Shown in pieces: positions 1 to 8,353 of a stretch of DNA of 64,000 nucleotides. Both the position numbers and the translations under genes were made by a program. The DNA is from Comamonas sp. KCTC 72670. GTDB lineage: Bacteria > Myxococcota > Myxococcia > Myxococcales > Myxococcaceae. Every line of letters starts with the position of its first letter. The first letter of the stretch is position 1. The stretch lies in NCBI GenBank assembly GCA_014656495.1, contig BNCN01000020.1:1-64000 (forward strand), in the 5' to 3' direction. The notes beneath the pieces were generated by a model. The model was not told the DNA's origin. It made no database searches and worked only from the letters and a program-made list of their open reading frames with translations.

Positions 1-92
<92 letters not shown>

Positions 93-102
93 TTCTTTTT
101 GA

Positions 103-146
103 GAAACCCCTGGTGTCCCTCGTGGACACCGGGGGTTTTCCTTTTT
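103..146 (+). terminator. Rho-independent terminator of the rRNA operon
   Basis: The arms AAACCCC-TGGTGTCC and GGACACC-GGGGGTTT form a long hairpin with a five-base loop, followed by CCTTTTT. It sits 11 bases after the 5S end, which is the expected position for rrn termination. Confidence 0.9.
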
Positions 147-183
147 GGGGGCCTTGGGTTTCGCGCCTGGGGCCCGCGGGCCT

Positions 184-441
184 TCAGCCGGCGCCCTTCC
201 GCGAGCGTCCGCGCCGCAGCCGGCGCACCCCGCCCCAGGCCGCCAGGGCCAGCACCCCCGCCACTGCCAGCCAGTGCTCGGCGTGCGCCGCCCCCTTCGC
301 CACCGCGTCCACGCTGTGCGAGAAGGCGTAGCCCAGCCCCACCACCAGCGGCACGCTCAGGCACAACGCCAGCCGGTCCCACAGCAGGAAGTGGCGCAGG
401 CGCATGCCCTGGATCGCCGCCATGCTGTGGCACGGTGTCAC
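184..441 (-). pseudogene. Remnant of a DedA/VTT-family membrane protein (C-terminal part only)
   Basis: The reading frame encodes about 75-85 residues that resemble only the C-terminal end of DedA-family membrane proteins: a GMRLRHFLLWDRLAL-like segment, one hydrophobic helix with GLGYAF, a second helix and a basic tail. Intact DedA proteins are near 200 residues and carry a VTT domain with several re-entrant helices. That part is absent here, and upstream of about 441 no matching frame continues. I infer a decayed gene fragment beside the rrn operon; a small expressed two-helix protein cannot be excluded. Confidence 0.5.
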
Positions 442-465
442 GCTGTGGGGCTCTTGGTCAGCTCG

Positions 466-479
466 AGGCTCGCGAGCCT
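466..479. promoter_or_regulatory. 14-bp perfect palindrome upstream of the barrel-protein gene
   Basis: AGGCTCGCGAGCCT is a perfect dyad about 200 bases before the start at 679. It lies in the gene-free stretch 442-678, where nothing else is recognisable. It could be an operator or chance in GC-rich DNA. Confidence 0.3.
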
Positions 480-678
480 GTGTGACTGTGATCTACCGGG
501 CTGTTTGAGCCACGTGATTGCAACGGCGTCCGCTGTGAGTCGCTGCCTTCCGTTACGACTGACCGTCGACAGTGCGATGGCTTGCGTCGTGTTCGTTTGA
601 ACCGCTGTGTGACTGGCTTCATCGCGCGTGGCTTGCTTGAGTACAGACTCCCCCGTTGTGTTGAGAGGAGCCTCTCGA

Positions 679-1125
679 ATGAAGCTGCTTCGTCCTTGCC
701 TTGGCGCGCTGCTCGCGGCCGGCCTCTTCCTCGTCCCCATGAACTCCGAGGCCGCGGGTGTCCGTGTTGGGCTTGGGGCTGACTACTGGATTGATGAGAG
801 CGCGGCCTTCAACTTCACCCTGGGCGTCGAGACGCCGATTGCGGGCCCCCTCACCGTGGGCGCGCGCTTCGGCGCGATGCTCATCACCCGGGGTAATGAC
901 GTCGGCATTCCCCTGGACCTGGTGCTGCGAGCCAACCTGGCGAGGTCAGGGGTCTACATCGAGGGCTTGGTGGGCCCCTGGCTCGTCTTCGGCCGCGGCA
1001 ACACGTTCCGAGCTCACGCCGCCTTCGGCTTCGGGCTGCAAGGCAAGGCCGCGAGCATCGGCCTCGAGGTGGGCTACCTGGATCCCAATCCAACAGTGGG
1101 CTTGCGGCTCGGCTACAAGTTCTAG
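679..1125 (+). CDS. Small secreted outer-membrane beta-barrel-like protein
   Basis: This 148-residue protein starts at ATG 679 after a GAGAGGAG ribosome-binding site. It has a clear signal peptide (LGALLAAGLFLVPMNSEAAG). The mature part is a series of alternating amphipathic strands rich in Gly and aromatic residues and ends in GLRLGYKF, with the terminal Phe typical of outer-membrane barrels. The length fits an eight-stranded barrel. No enzymatic motif is visible. It is a monocistronic gene, convergent with slyX and separated from it by 3 bases. The specific function is unknown. Confidence 0.75.
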   Translation: MKLLRPCLGALLAAGLFLVPMNSEAAGVRVGLGADYWIDESAAFNFTLGVETPIAGPLTVGARFGAMLITRGNDVGIPLDLVLRANLARSGVYIEGLVGPWLVFGRGNTFRAHAAFGFGLQGKAASIGLEVGYLDPNPTVGLRLGYKF

Positions 1126-1128
1126 GCC

Positions 1129-1329
1129 TCAGTAATGCGGTGGACGCTCGTCGTGCCGGGCGTCCACCAGCCCGGGTTCAGCCTCGAGCTTCTGCTTGAG
1201 GCGGTCCACCTCGGCTCGCAGTTGGTCGATGACCTTCTGCTGCTCGTAAAGCACTCCGCTCAGCTCCTGCAGGAGCTCCTGCTGGTGCATGTAGCGGATC
1301 TCCAGCTCGGCGATTCGCTTCTCGTCCAT
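1129..1329 (-). CDS. slyX: SlyX family protein
   Basis: The 66-residue product is one long coiled coil with the family pattern: MDEKRIAELEIRYMHQQELL, then a heptad segment ending in VIDQLRAEVDRLKQKL and a short tail ending in DERPPHY. SlyX proteins are 65-80 residues, so it is full length. The cellular role is not established in the family. It is divergent from the TPR-like gene at 1396, with a 66-base shared upstream region. Confidence 0.85.
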   Translation of the reverse strand: MDEKRIAELEIRYMHQQELLQELSGVLYEQQKVIDQLRAEVDRLKQKLEAEPGLVDARHDERPPHY

Positions 1330-1395
1330 GGGTGCACACCCTTATCCCGCCAAGGTGGCTCGCGTCCCCACCTCGTTGCGCCTGTTCCCCTTCCC

Positions 1396-1698
1396 ATGAA
1401 CGTCGACGAACACATCCAGCGTGCCCGTGAGCTCCTGTCCCGGAACCAGCCAGAACTGGCCGAGTCCGCGCTCAGTGATGCCATTGACGCCGCCGTCGCC
1501 GCCGAGGACATCGTCTTGCTCACCCGCGCCCGTTTCGCCCTGGGCGCGCTGTTGTTTCAACAGGAGCGTGACGCGGAGGCGATGCCTTACCTCCAGGCGG
1601 TCGTCCGTACCGAGCGGGTGGATGGGGCCGTGGACGCGGAGGTGAAGGCGTCGGCGCGGATGCTCCGGCAGATTCGCGGCATCGAGCCTCGCGAGTAG
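1396..1698 (+). CDS. Small TPR-like helical protein
   Basis: This 100-residue, wholly helical protein starts at ATG 1396 (MNVDEHIQRARELL). It shows two or three degenerate TPR-like helix pairs (ARELLSRNQPELAESALSDAI and ARFALGALLFQQERDAEAMPYL). There is no signal peptide, so it is probably cytosolic. TPR folds usually mediate protein contacts; the partner is unknown. It converges on the larger TPR gene at 1720-2658, 21 bases away. Confidence 0.7.
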   Translation: MNVDEHIQRARELLSRNQPELAESALSDAIDAAVAAEDIVLLTRARFALGALLFQQERDAEAMPYLQAVVRTERVDGAVDAEVKASARMLRQIRGIEPRE

Positions 1699-1719
1699 CC
1701 CCACGCCAGCCTGGGGGCA

Positions 1720-2658
1720 TCAGGGGATGCTGCAGGACTGGCGAATCAGCTCGGGCTGTCCGGAGAAACGCCGCTCCAGATCCATCCGCGTCAGCCGGGC
1801 GTCGTCGAGTCGCCGCTCCTTGAGCTGAATCGCGCACAAGGCCGCGAGCGCCTTCGGATTCGACAAATCCAGCCGGTCCGCCTGGCGCAGGGCCTCCTCC
1901 GCGGCGTCCAGTCTGCCCAGGCGGTGCCATGCGAGCCCCAGCTCGAAGTGGCCCACGCTCAGCTTCGGGTCATCCACCACCGCCGCCCGAAACAGCTTCA
2001 CGGCATCCTCGTCAGCGCCCTCCCGGCTGCGCACCCGGCCTTGCTCCACGAGGAGCCGCGCGGGGGGAAGGCGCCCCTCCATTGTCCGGAGGACAGCCAG
2101 GGCGTCCGCTCCACGCCGGGTGGCGCTCAGCAGGTTCACGTAGCGCAAGCCGATGAGCACATCCTCCGGTGCCTTCCCATGGGCCTGCTCCAGTGACTGC
2201 GCGGCGCCGACCACGTCTCCGGCCTTCTCCTGGAGTTCCGCCAGGAGGACATCCGGCCGCGCATCTCCCGGGGCCAGTGACTTCGCGCGGGACAGAGCGG
2301 CGCTCACGCACCGGTGCATCCGCTCCACGTCGCAGACGCGGGCCAGTAGCAGCTGGGTCTCGACTTCACCCGGGCCGCGGCGCTCCGCTTCGAGTACCAG
2401 CGCGTGCGCTTCATCCGGTGCGCCGTCGATGAGCAGTGACGCGGCTTCACGCAGCTCCGCGGTCGTCGCCTTGGCGTCGTCCTTCAAGGGGCGCAGGAAG
2501 GGGACTCGCTGTGGCACCGTCGACATGGCGCGTGCGATGGCGAGCTGCTGCTCCGGTTCGTTCCTGGGCAGAAACAGCGGAACGAGGTGGATGACGACGG
2601 CCACGGTGCACACCACCAGCAGGCTTCGCCGTCCTCGGCTCATGCCGGGCTTTCGCAT
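1720..2658 (-). CDS. Membrane-anchored TPR-repeat protein
   Basis: The protein has 312 residues from ATG 2658, which follows GGAG; a second ATG at 2643 is possible. A basic N-terminus and one hydrophobic segment (SLLVVCTVAVVIHLVPLFL) anchor it to the membrane. The rest is a TPR solenoid of about five or six repeats, the clearest being LSVGHFELGLAWHRLGRLDAAEEALRQA. It is probably a periplasmic scaffold. It lies 59 bases downstream of the DUF2007/zinc-ribbon gene on the same strand, so the two are probably co-transcribed. The function is not assignable from the sequence. Confidence 0.75.
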   Translation of the reverse strand: MRKPGMSRGRRSLLVVCTVAVVIHLVPLFLPRNEPEQQLAIARAMSTVPQRVPFLRPLKDDAKATTAELREAASLLIDGAPDEAHALVLEAERRGPGEVETQLLLARVCDVERMHRCVSAALSRAKSLAPGDARPDVLLAELQEKAGDVVGAAQSLEQAHGKAPEDVLIGLRYVNLLSATRRGADALAVLRTMEGRLPPARLLVEQGRVRSREGADEDAVKLFRAAVVDDPKLSVGHFELGLAWHRLGRLDAAEEALRQADRLDLSNPKALAALCAIQLKERRLDDARLTRMDLERRFSGQPELIRQSCSIP

Positions 2659-2717
2659 GCCCTCCGCTTCCTGCACGCTGGCTCTCCTCGGGCGGGCAGT
2701 GCCGCCGCCACTTGCGA

Positions 2718-3062
2718 CTACACCGCCCTCAACCTGGGACGTAACCCCGAGGGAAGCTCCAAGCCACAGCTCCAACACAGCTCGAAGTTGCCGGGGTTCT
2801 CCTCACGGCAGCGGGGGCACTCCACCGACCGCTCGGCGTGCTCCTGATTCTCCCGGAGCTCCGCGAGGAGGCTCCGGGCGTGCTCCAAGTCATGGGGAGC
2901 GACCCACAGCTCGATCCACGTCTCCGCGCTCGGTATCTCACCGCTCAACGGTGACAGGGCTTCACCGCGGACTTCCACCGGGACGCCCATGGCTTCTAGC
3001 GCGCCCGCGAGCAGCCGCGCCTCTCCCACCGTGCGATGCACGGACAACTGCACCTGCTTCAT
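2718..3062 (-). CDS. DUF2007-like domain plus C-terminal zinc ribbon protein
   Basis: The chosen start is ATG 3062 (MKQVQLSVHRTVGEARLLAG); the upstream in-frame extension has no protein-like character. The 114-residue product has an N-terminal signal-transducing DUF2007-type fold (EARLLAGALEAMGVPVEVRGE, ending in ARSLLAELRE). A C-terminal four-cysteine ribbon follows (CPRCREEN, then CWSCG), which probably binds Zn. This architecture is common in small bacterial proteins of unknown role. The next gene downstream is the TPR protein. Confidence 0.75.
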   Translation of the reverse strand: MKQVQLSVHRTVGEARLLAGALEAMGVPVEVRGEALSPLSGEIPSAETWIELWVAPHDLEHARSLLAELRENQEHAERSVECPRCREENPGNFELCWSCGLELPSGLRPRLRAV

Positions 3063-3176
3063 TCCCCTGTCTTCACAGAAGCCGGGCTCGCCAGCAACCC
3101 GGACTGGGCGCATGTTCATGCCCGGTCGATGGGCGGCCCACCGGGGCGCCAAGGCCTCCTGTCGGGGCTCGGCGGG

Positions 3177-3602
3177 CTACTGCTCTTCTTCTCGGAGCTG
3201 GTGCGGCAACACGGCGTGCGCGTGCCTGGGGGCCCGGATGTGCAACTCGGCCGTCAACAATGCGTCCAGCTCGGACAGGAGGGCGTCGTAGAGCGGGCCC
3301 GCGCCCTGGGCGGGGAGCTGTTCGGCCGCCACACGCACGCGGGGTGCTTCTTCGTCCTCGAAGGCCAGGGTCACCGCGAGGCCCTCCGGTCCCCCCGCCA
3401 GCGGCACCATGACGACGGGAACCGTGTCCTGATTGGCCCGTTCGAGGAGCGGGCCCAGCCGCTGGAGCTCGGCCTCCGAGAGCGCGCGTTCGCTCACGAC
3501 CTCGCCCTGCTCGAGCACCTTCAGGTGCCGCAGCCCCTCCAACCGGAGTGCCTGCGCGCCCGTGTTGGTCCGCCCACTGCGCTCGTACGTTACCGTCCTC
3601 AC
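3177..3602 (-). CDS. Conserved hypothetical protein, 141 residues
   Basis: I place the start at GTG 3602 because AGGAGG precedes it by ten bases and the sequence before it looks like random high-GC translation. The product reads VRTVTYERSGRTNTGAQALR at the N-terminus, has a central strand-rich part (TVPVVMVPLAGGPEGLAVTLAF) and a helical end rich in acidic residues. It has no signal peptide, membrane segment or recognisable motif, and I do not recognise the family. It lies 114 bases upstream of the DUF2007 gene and shares its strand. Confidence 0.6.
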   Translation of the reverse strand: MRTVTYERSGRTNTGAQALRLEGLRHLKVLEQGEVVSERALSEAELQRLGPLLERANQDTVPVVMVPLAGGPEGLAVTLAFEDEEAPRVRVAAEQLPAQGAGPLYDALLSELDALLTAELHIRAPRHAHAVLPHQLREEEQ

Positions 3603-3814
3603 GCCCGCGTCACCTCCTGGGGCACGAGGTAGGCACCCTCGCTCGCCGCCGCATCCGGTGACTGCGTGTTCGCGGCCTTCCTGTCGGCTCACGGGCGATG
3701 TCGTGTGCTTCCCGACACCGGACGAACACCGCCGCACGAGTGTTCCCCCCTGGGGCGCTTCCTAGGTTCGAGCATCCCCGGGCACTTTCGCCTGGGGACT
3801 CCCGAGGTCAGTCC

Positions 3815-4024
3815 ATGAGCAAGGACAGCGGCAAGAACCAGAACGACCAGCGCGCCAACACCAAGAATCCGAACAACCCCGCGCACAAGGCGTCGCAGGA
3901 CAACCGCTCGAACCAGATGAACCCGAACAACCCTCGGCACCCGGGCAATGGCTCCAGCGGGGGCAGCGACAACGGCAACAACCCGATGGGTGGCAACTCC
4001 TCGGGCTCCGCGAACAAGCGCTGA
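3815..4024 (+). CDS. Small Asn-rich, intrinsically disordered protein (NPNNP repeats)
   Basis: The 69-residue product starts at ATG 3815 after GAGGTC. It consists almost entirely of Asn, Ser, Gly, Lys and Pro, with three NPNNP motifs (KNPNNPAHK, NPNNPRHP and a degenerate third) and a QDNRSNQMN core. No hydrophobic core exists, so it is predicted to be unfolded. Short NPNNPAHK/DNRSNQ proteins occur in many bacteria without an assigned role. A strong hairpin follows the gene, so it appears to be a monocistronic, probably well-expressed transcript. Confidence 0.75.
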   Translation: MSKDSGKNQNDQRANTKNPNNPAHKASQDNRSNQMNPNNPRHPGNGSSGGSDNGNNPMGGNSSGSANKR

Positions 4025-4078
4025 GCTTTGTAGACCGTCCAGGCCAGGGGAGGGTCGGCCCCAGGCCTGGGCGGCCAC

Positions 4079-4122
4079 GCTGGCGCGGTAGCCGGTGCTG
4101 CTGACCGTGCTACCGCGCCAGC
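4079..4122. terminator. Strong hairpin terminator, probably bidirectional
   Basis: The perfect 14-bp arms GCTGGCGCGGTAGC and GCTACCGCGCCAGC are separated by 16 bases and followed rightward by AGCTTTCTT. The hairpin lies between the Asn-rich gene and the convergent lipoprotein gene ending at 4151. Confidence 0.75.
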
Positions 4123-4150
4123 AGCTTTCTTCACGCGACCGAGGCGTGCT

Positions 4151-4990
4151 TCAGCGCGCGCGGGGCTCGCACTCGCCCTCGCCGCGGAAGTGACCCAGGT
4201 TGCGCGTCAGCGCGGTGACGAAGTCGCGCAGCGTGCGCACGTTGCCCACGCCCCCCGTGCCGTACTGGCCCTGCGGAAGCTCCGTCAGGTCCACCGCCGC
4301 CAGCTCCTCCAGCGTCACCTCGCCGTCTGGCCCCGCGATGCCGAGGTTGTCCGCGGCGGCCAGCGCGTCGAAGCGCATCCGCGCGTCCGGCGACTGCAGG
4401 TGGTCGAAGAAGAGGTGGTCGCCGTGGATGGTGATTTGCACCGTCTCCTCGCCGTCCTTGGGCACCGTGACGCCCGCGCCCAGGCCGGGGGCCTCGCAGT
4501 GCTCGTAGACGGTGTTGGTGGTGAAGCCCCACGCGAAGCGCTTGGTGGTCTCTCGCTTGGTGGCCGTGCCCTCCATGAAGACGGAGTAGCCGTGGTCCTT
4601 CATGCGCGCGACATCCGCCGCGTCCGCGTTGCCCGCCACCGCGTTCGCGTCGGGCGCGATGGCGAAGCTCACGTGGTCCCATTCCTGGGCGGGCACGTCC
4701 CGGAACGTCTCCACCACCACGGGACCGGGCTTCCGCACGTCGAACACCTTCGCCTGGCTCATGGTGGCGGCCGTCTCGTCGTGGTTGCCGACCTGAACCT
4801 CACCGAGCACCACGAGGAACTTGCTGAACCGCACCGTCCAGCCGTCCACGATGCCGTCCTCGCCATTCACCGCGGCGGGGATTTCCTTCTCGATGTAGTC
4901 CTCGCCGTAGGTGGTGAACGTCACCGTGCCCGAGCCGTCACTGCACGCCATCAGTCCCAGGCACGAAAGCCCCAGCATCCACTTCTTCAT
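4151..4990 (-). CDS. Lipoprotein of the His-rich/TonB metal-type locus (second lipoprotein)
   Basis: The 279-residue protein begins at ATG 4990 and has a lipobox signal (GLSCLGLMAC, lipidated Cys). Mature features include the segment GWTVRFSKFLVVLGEVQVG, several His/Asp clusters (GDHLFFDHLQSPDAR) and a C-terminal acidic loop DNLGIAGPDGEVTLEEL that resembles a calcium- or metal-binding EF-hand loop. Its start overlaps the stop of the preceding lipoprotein gene (ATGA), so the two are translationally coupled. GWTV followed by a strand also occurs in that neighbour, suggesting a shared fold. I infer a periplasmic or surface metal-binding partner of the receptor; the family is not recognised. Confidence 0.75.
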   Translation of the reverse strand: MKKWMLGLSCLGLMACSDGSGTVTFTTYGEDYIEKEIPAAVNGEDGIVDGWTVRFSKFLVVLGEVQVGNHDETAATMSQAKVFDVRKPGPVVVETFRDVPAQEWDHVSFAIAPDANAVAGNADAADVARMKDHGYSVFMEGTATKRETTKRFAWGFTTNTVYEHCEAPGLGAGVTVPKDGEETVQITIHGDHLFFDHLQSPDARMRFDALAAADNLGIAGPDGEVTLEELAAVDLTELPQGQYGTGGVGNVRTLRDFVTALTRNLGHFRGEGECEPRAR

Positions 4991-5745
4991 TGCGCAGCTC
5001 CTTCCACCCACGTCACGTCGTAGGCGGTGGTGTCTTCCACGCCGCGCACCAGGGCGTTCTGCGCCTGGCTGTCAGCGGGGAAGGTGTAGACGCCATCCGC
5101 GTCCGGGTCGGTCGCGGTGGCGAAGTCGATGCGGCCCAGCCACGTCGCCAGCTTCACGGTGATGCGCACGCGTCCCGGCTCGGTGCCCAACGTCTTCTCG
5201 AAGCGCACACCTTCGATGGGCTTGGACAAGTTCGCCATCGCATCGAAGCGCACCGTGGCTCCCTCCGCGTTGCGCGCCGTACCCCGCACGCGCATCCCGT
5301 GGCCGCTCAGGACGCCCTGGGCATCCGTCACCGTGGTGGGCGCCGGCAGCGTCAGCTCCATGGAGCCGTACGCGCCCGTCACCGCGCTGGCGTCGCCCAG
5401 CGTGGCGCCTGTGAGCAGGTCCACCGTGAGGGTGCTCAGCACCTCTGCGAGCGCATCACCCGGTGAGTAGTGGCCCGGGTGCGCGTGGGCCGTGCCCCCG
5501 ATGAGCGAGTACCAGTCGAAGCGACGGGCTTGCAGCGCGCGGCCCTCGAAGAAGCGCACGGGGCCCACCGAGAGATGCGCGGTGTCCACCGTCACCGTCC
5601 AGCCTCGCTCGTTGGCGCCGGTGATGGGCAGGGACGTCACTTCCACGGGGAAGGTGCGCCGCTCCGACTCGCTGCCACAGCCCCCCAGGGCCATGGACAT
5701 GGCGGCCAGGGCCAGCGCGCCGGTGAGCAGGTGTCTGCGATTCAT
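4987..5745 (-). CDS. Lipoprotein of the His-rich/TonB metal-type locus (first lipoprotein)
   Basis: The 252-residue protein starts at ATG 5745, which overlaps the receptor stop (ATGA). The signal sequence has a Tat-like start (MNRRHLLTGALALAAM) and ends in a lipobox (ALGGC). The mature part is strand-rich, with GWTVTVDTAHLSVGPVRFFEG and a His-dense motif TAHAHPGHYSPGDALAEVL that could bind metal. Such paired lipoproteins next to TonB receptors often act as surface-exposed ligand capture or partner proteins. The related GWTV segment in the next gene suggests duplication. The specific ligand cannot be read from the sequence. Confidence 0.75.
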   Translation of the reverse strand: MNRRHLLTGALALAAMSMALGGCGSESERRTFPVEVTSLPITGANERGWTVTVDTAHLSVGPVRFFEGRALQARRFDWYSLIGGTAHAHPGHYSPGDALAEVLSTLTVDLLTGATLGDASAVTGAYGSMELTLPAPTTVTDAQGVLSGHGMRVRGTARNAEGATVRFDAMANLSKPIEGVRFEKTLGTEPGRVRITVKLATWLGRIDFATATDPDADGVYTFPADSQAQNALVRGVEDTTAYDVTWVEGAAQ

Positions 5746-8165
5746 AGGTGGAGCTCCAGTGAGAGCGAGGCCATCCGAGGCGACCCCGCGGTGAAATGTC
5801 GTGCTGGGACGAGGCTGGCCGGCGCGCTCGGGTCGAAGCGCGAGCTGTAGACGAACTCGCCGTCCCTCCAGCGCGCGTCGAGCACGTTCGAGACCTCCAA
5901 CCTCAGGCCCAGTTCGCCCCTGCGCACCGCGACGTGCGCGTCCGCGAGGAACACCGTGGCGCTCCGTTCGTTGAAGGGCAGCGGACGCGGGCCGATGAAG
6001 GTGAGCCCCGTTCCCAAGGAGAGCGTGCTGCCTCCGAGCCAGGGCCACCCCGGCCGGCCGTCCCAGCCCACGTCGGCCCGGGCGACGAAGGGCGCGAAGT
6101 AGGGCAGCAGCGTGTCCGAGGCTCGCACGTAGGCATGCGCGAGCGTGGCGCTGACGGACGCGACGAGCCCCGGCAGCGGGCGCGCCTGGAGCGCGGCGGA
6201 GACGCCCGAGCGGAGCGTCTCGCCCGTGTACACGGTGGTGCCGACCGTGTGGTCGAAGAAGAAGTCGTTGTCCACCTGCGAGCCGAAGAGGCTGAGCTGC
6301 AGGGCCCAGTGCTCGCCGTCCTTGCGCGAGCCCACCTCCGCGCCTCGGATGGAGACGAAGGGGGCTCGCTCGCCTTCGGAGAGGCCTCGCGCCTGGGGCG
6401 AGCGAAAGCCGTCTCCGTAGCTGGCGAACAGCCGCCAGGCGTCCGCGCTGTCTCCCAGCGCGTACTCGAGGCCCGCCTTCGCGCCCAGGTGGACGCCGAA
6501 GGCGCTGCGCGCATGGCCCTGGCCGTCGTAGTAGCGAGGGTCCCGGAAGGCGAGCGCGTCGAAGACCTCCACGCCCAGCGCGTCCGCGCGGCCGCCCAAT
6601 CTCAGGGACCAGCGGCCGAGCGGGAGCCGCGCCTCGCCCCAGCTCCACACGTCGGTCTGGGTGAAGCTCGCGTCGATTTCATCGGAGAAGAAGGTGCCGT
6701 CGGATTCGCGGTAGCGCCGCTGCGTCTGCTCCACGCTGTCGCGCCGCGCGCCCAGGCCCAGCTCCAGCGCCACCTTGTGGCCGAGGATGTTCACCGAGCG
6801 GCGGTGCTCGGCGCGGGCGCCCAACGTCGTGCCGTCGTTCGTCTGCTCCAGCCCGTCTCCGCGCAGGTCCACGCGGTAACCTGTGAAGTTGTTGCGCAGG
6901 CGCAGGTCCGAGAGGACGCCGAAGACCTCCAGCTTGGTGCGCCCGTTGCCCGTGCGCGGCAGCTCCACGCCGAGGAGGAGTTGATGCCGCGAGACGGAGC
7001 CCCCCTGCCGGCCCAGCGCCGCGGAGAAGAAGTCCTCTCGGCCCGCGAGCAGGTCGTCTTCGCGCACCACGCCCGGTGAGTCGAAGCGCGTCACGTAGCT
7101 GCCGCCGAGCGCGCGCACCGTCACACCGTTCCCGAGCGACGTGGTGGCCTGGGCGAGCAGGGAGGCTCGGCCGTAGCCTCGCTGGGCGCCGAAGCCGCGG
7201 CCCTCGCCCAGCTCCACCGCGGCGAAGGTGCCCGCGTCCTCTCCGGGCCGCACCGTGGCCACGAGCCGTCGCTGGCCGTACTGGCCCATCGTGCCCATGA
7301 GGTGGACGCCGGGCTCCGCGACCCCCAGCGCCATGCGGACCGTGCCCGCGACGGCGAAGTCACCCTGGGATGCCCGGTAGGAGCCCTCGGTGACTTCGAG
7401 CGACTGCACGACCTCGGGGATGACGAAGTTGATGTCCGCGTAGCCGAGCGCGTGGATGTGGCTGACCTCGTTCACCGGCAGCCCGCCGACGTCGAGCTCC
7501 ACGTCCTGGCCGTGGAGCGCGTCGAAGCCCCGGAGGAAGAGCTGCTGGGCCTTGCCCTCGCCGCTGTGCTGCGAGGCGACCAGTCCCGGCACGGCGCGCA
7601 GCAGGTCCACGGCGTTGCGTCTCGGCGCCGCGTCCAGGATGTCCCGGCCGAGCGTCACCTCGGACGCGGTCTGCGCGGGCCGTGCGCCACGCACCACCGT
7701 GGATTTTGCTGGGGCGTCGTCGGCCTGGGCTGGGGTGGGCTCGGTGGGTGGGCCTCGCACCTGCGTGGAGTTCAGGGGGCCGTCGTCGGCCTGGGCTGGG
7801 GTGGGCTCGGTGGGTGGGCCTTGCACCTCCGTAGGTTTCAGGGGGACGGCTTGGGCTGGGGCGGGCTCGGCGAGTGGGCCTCGCACCTCTGTAGAGTTCA
7901 GGGGGACGTCGTCCGCCTGGGCTGGGTCGGGCTCGGTGGGTGGAGGATTGCTGTGGGTGTTGGTGTCCGCTGCCCCTGACACAGGTGCCAGGTCTCGTGG
8001 CTCAGGTGTGTTGGTGTCCGCGGAGCGATCCGTCCAGAGGTCCGCTCCTGCCTCGCCACGCGCGGAGGCCGAGGGTGCCCCCTCCTGCTGTGAGGAAACC
8101 GCGGCGAGGACGAGGACACATGAGGACAGCGCGGTAACGAGGAACACGGGCACGCACGGACACAC
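5742..8165 (-). CDS. TonB-dependent outer-membrane receptor with N-terminal tandem repeats
   Basis: From GTG 8165 the protein has 807 residues. It begins with a signal-like hydrophobic segment (VPVFLVTALSSCVLVLAAVSS), then a Pro/Glu/Ala-rich region with about four imperfect 21-22-residue repeats (residues 76-160). A plug domain follows (about 165-290; AVDLLRAVPGLVASQHSGEG, LFLRGFDALHGQDVELDVGG) and a 22-strand-type barrel ending in LSLELHL. The plug contains VNEVSHIHALGYADINF, seen in an uncharacterised TonB receptor group. The repeat region probably spans the periplasm. It lies 188 bases downstream of the His-rich gene and is coupled to two lipoproteins. I infer import of a metal or metal complex. 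The start codon is uncertain because no ATG is suitably placed. Confidence 0.85.
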   Translation of the reverse strand: MCPCVPVFLVTALSSCVLVLAAVSSQQEGAPSASARGEAGADLWTDRSADTNTPEPRDLAPVSGAADTNTHSNPPPTEPDPAQADDVPLNSTEVRGPLAEPAPAQAVPLKPTEVQGPPTEPTPAQADDGPLNSTQVRGPPTEPTPAQADDAPAKSTVVRGARPAQTASEVTLGRDILDAAPRRNAVDLLRAVPGLVASQHSGEGKAQQLFLRGFDALHGQDVELDVGGLPVNEVSHIHALGYADINFVIPEVVQSLEVTEGSYRASQGDFAVAGTVRMALGVAEPGVHLMGTMGQYGQRRLVATVRPGEDAGTFAAVELGEGRGFGAQRGYGRASLLAQATTSLGNGVTVRALGGSYVTRFDSPGVVREDDLLAGREDFFSAALGRQGGSVSRHQLLLGVELPRTGNGRTKLEVFGVLSDLRLRNNFTGYRVDLRGDGLEQTNDGTTLGARAEHRRSVNILGHKVALELGLGARRDSVEQTQRRYRESDGTFFSDEIDASFTQTDVWSWGEARLPLGRWSLRLGGRADALGVEVFDALAFRDPRYYDGQGHARSAFGVHLGAKAGLEYALGDSADAWRLFASYGDGFRSPQARGLSEGERAPFVSIRGAEVGSRKDGEHWALQLSLFGSQVDNDFFFDHTVGTTVYTGETLRSGVSAALQARPLPGLVASVSATLAHAYVRASDTLLPYFAPFVARADVGWDGRPGWPWLGGSTLSLGTGLTFIGPRPLPFNERSATVFLADAHVAVRRGELGLRLEVSNVLDARWRDGEFVYSSRFDPSAPASLVPARHFTAGSPRMASLSLELHL
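7686..7940 (-). repeat. Minisatellite, about 63-69-bp unit, inside the TonB receptor gene
   Basis: Four imperfect in-frame copies encode the pattern TEPxPAQADDxPLNSTxVRGP. On the plus strand the shared word GGCCTGGGCTGGGGTGGGCTC recurs with small insertions. Unit lengths differ by whole codons, so copy changes keep the frame. The repeats encode a flexible periplasmic linker before the plug domain. Confidence 0.8.
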
Positions 8166-8353
8166 GGCGGCGCAGGCCTCGTCCCTCGGCGTCGCGTTCG
8201 CGGCGGACTTCGCACGCGGCACTCGATGCGTCAGGGCGTGGCCCCACCGGCAGGCAGGGGAGGTTTCAGCTTTGTGGCTGGTGGGCGGAACGCATGCGCG
8301 TCCGCAGCGCGCTGCACGCTCAGGACGCCGCGACCCTTGCTGTACGAGGCGCC

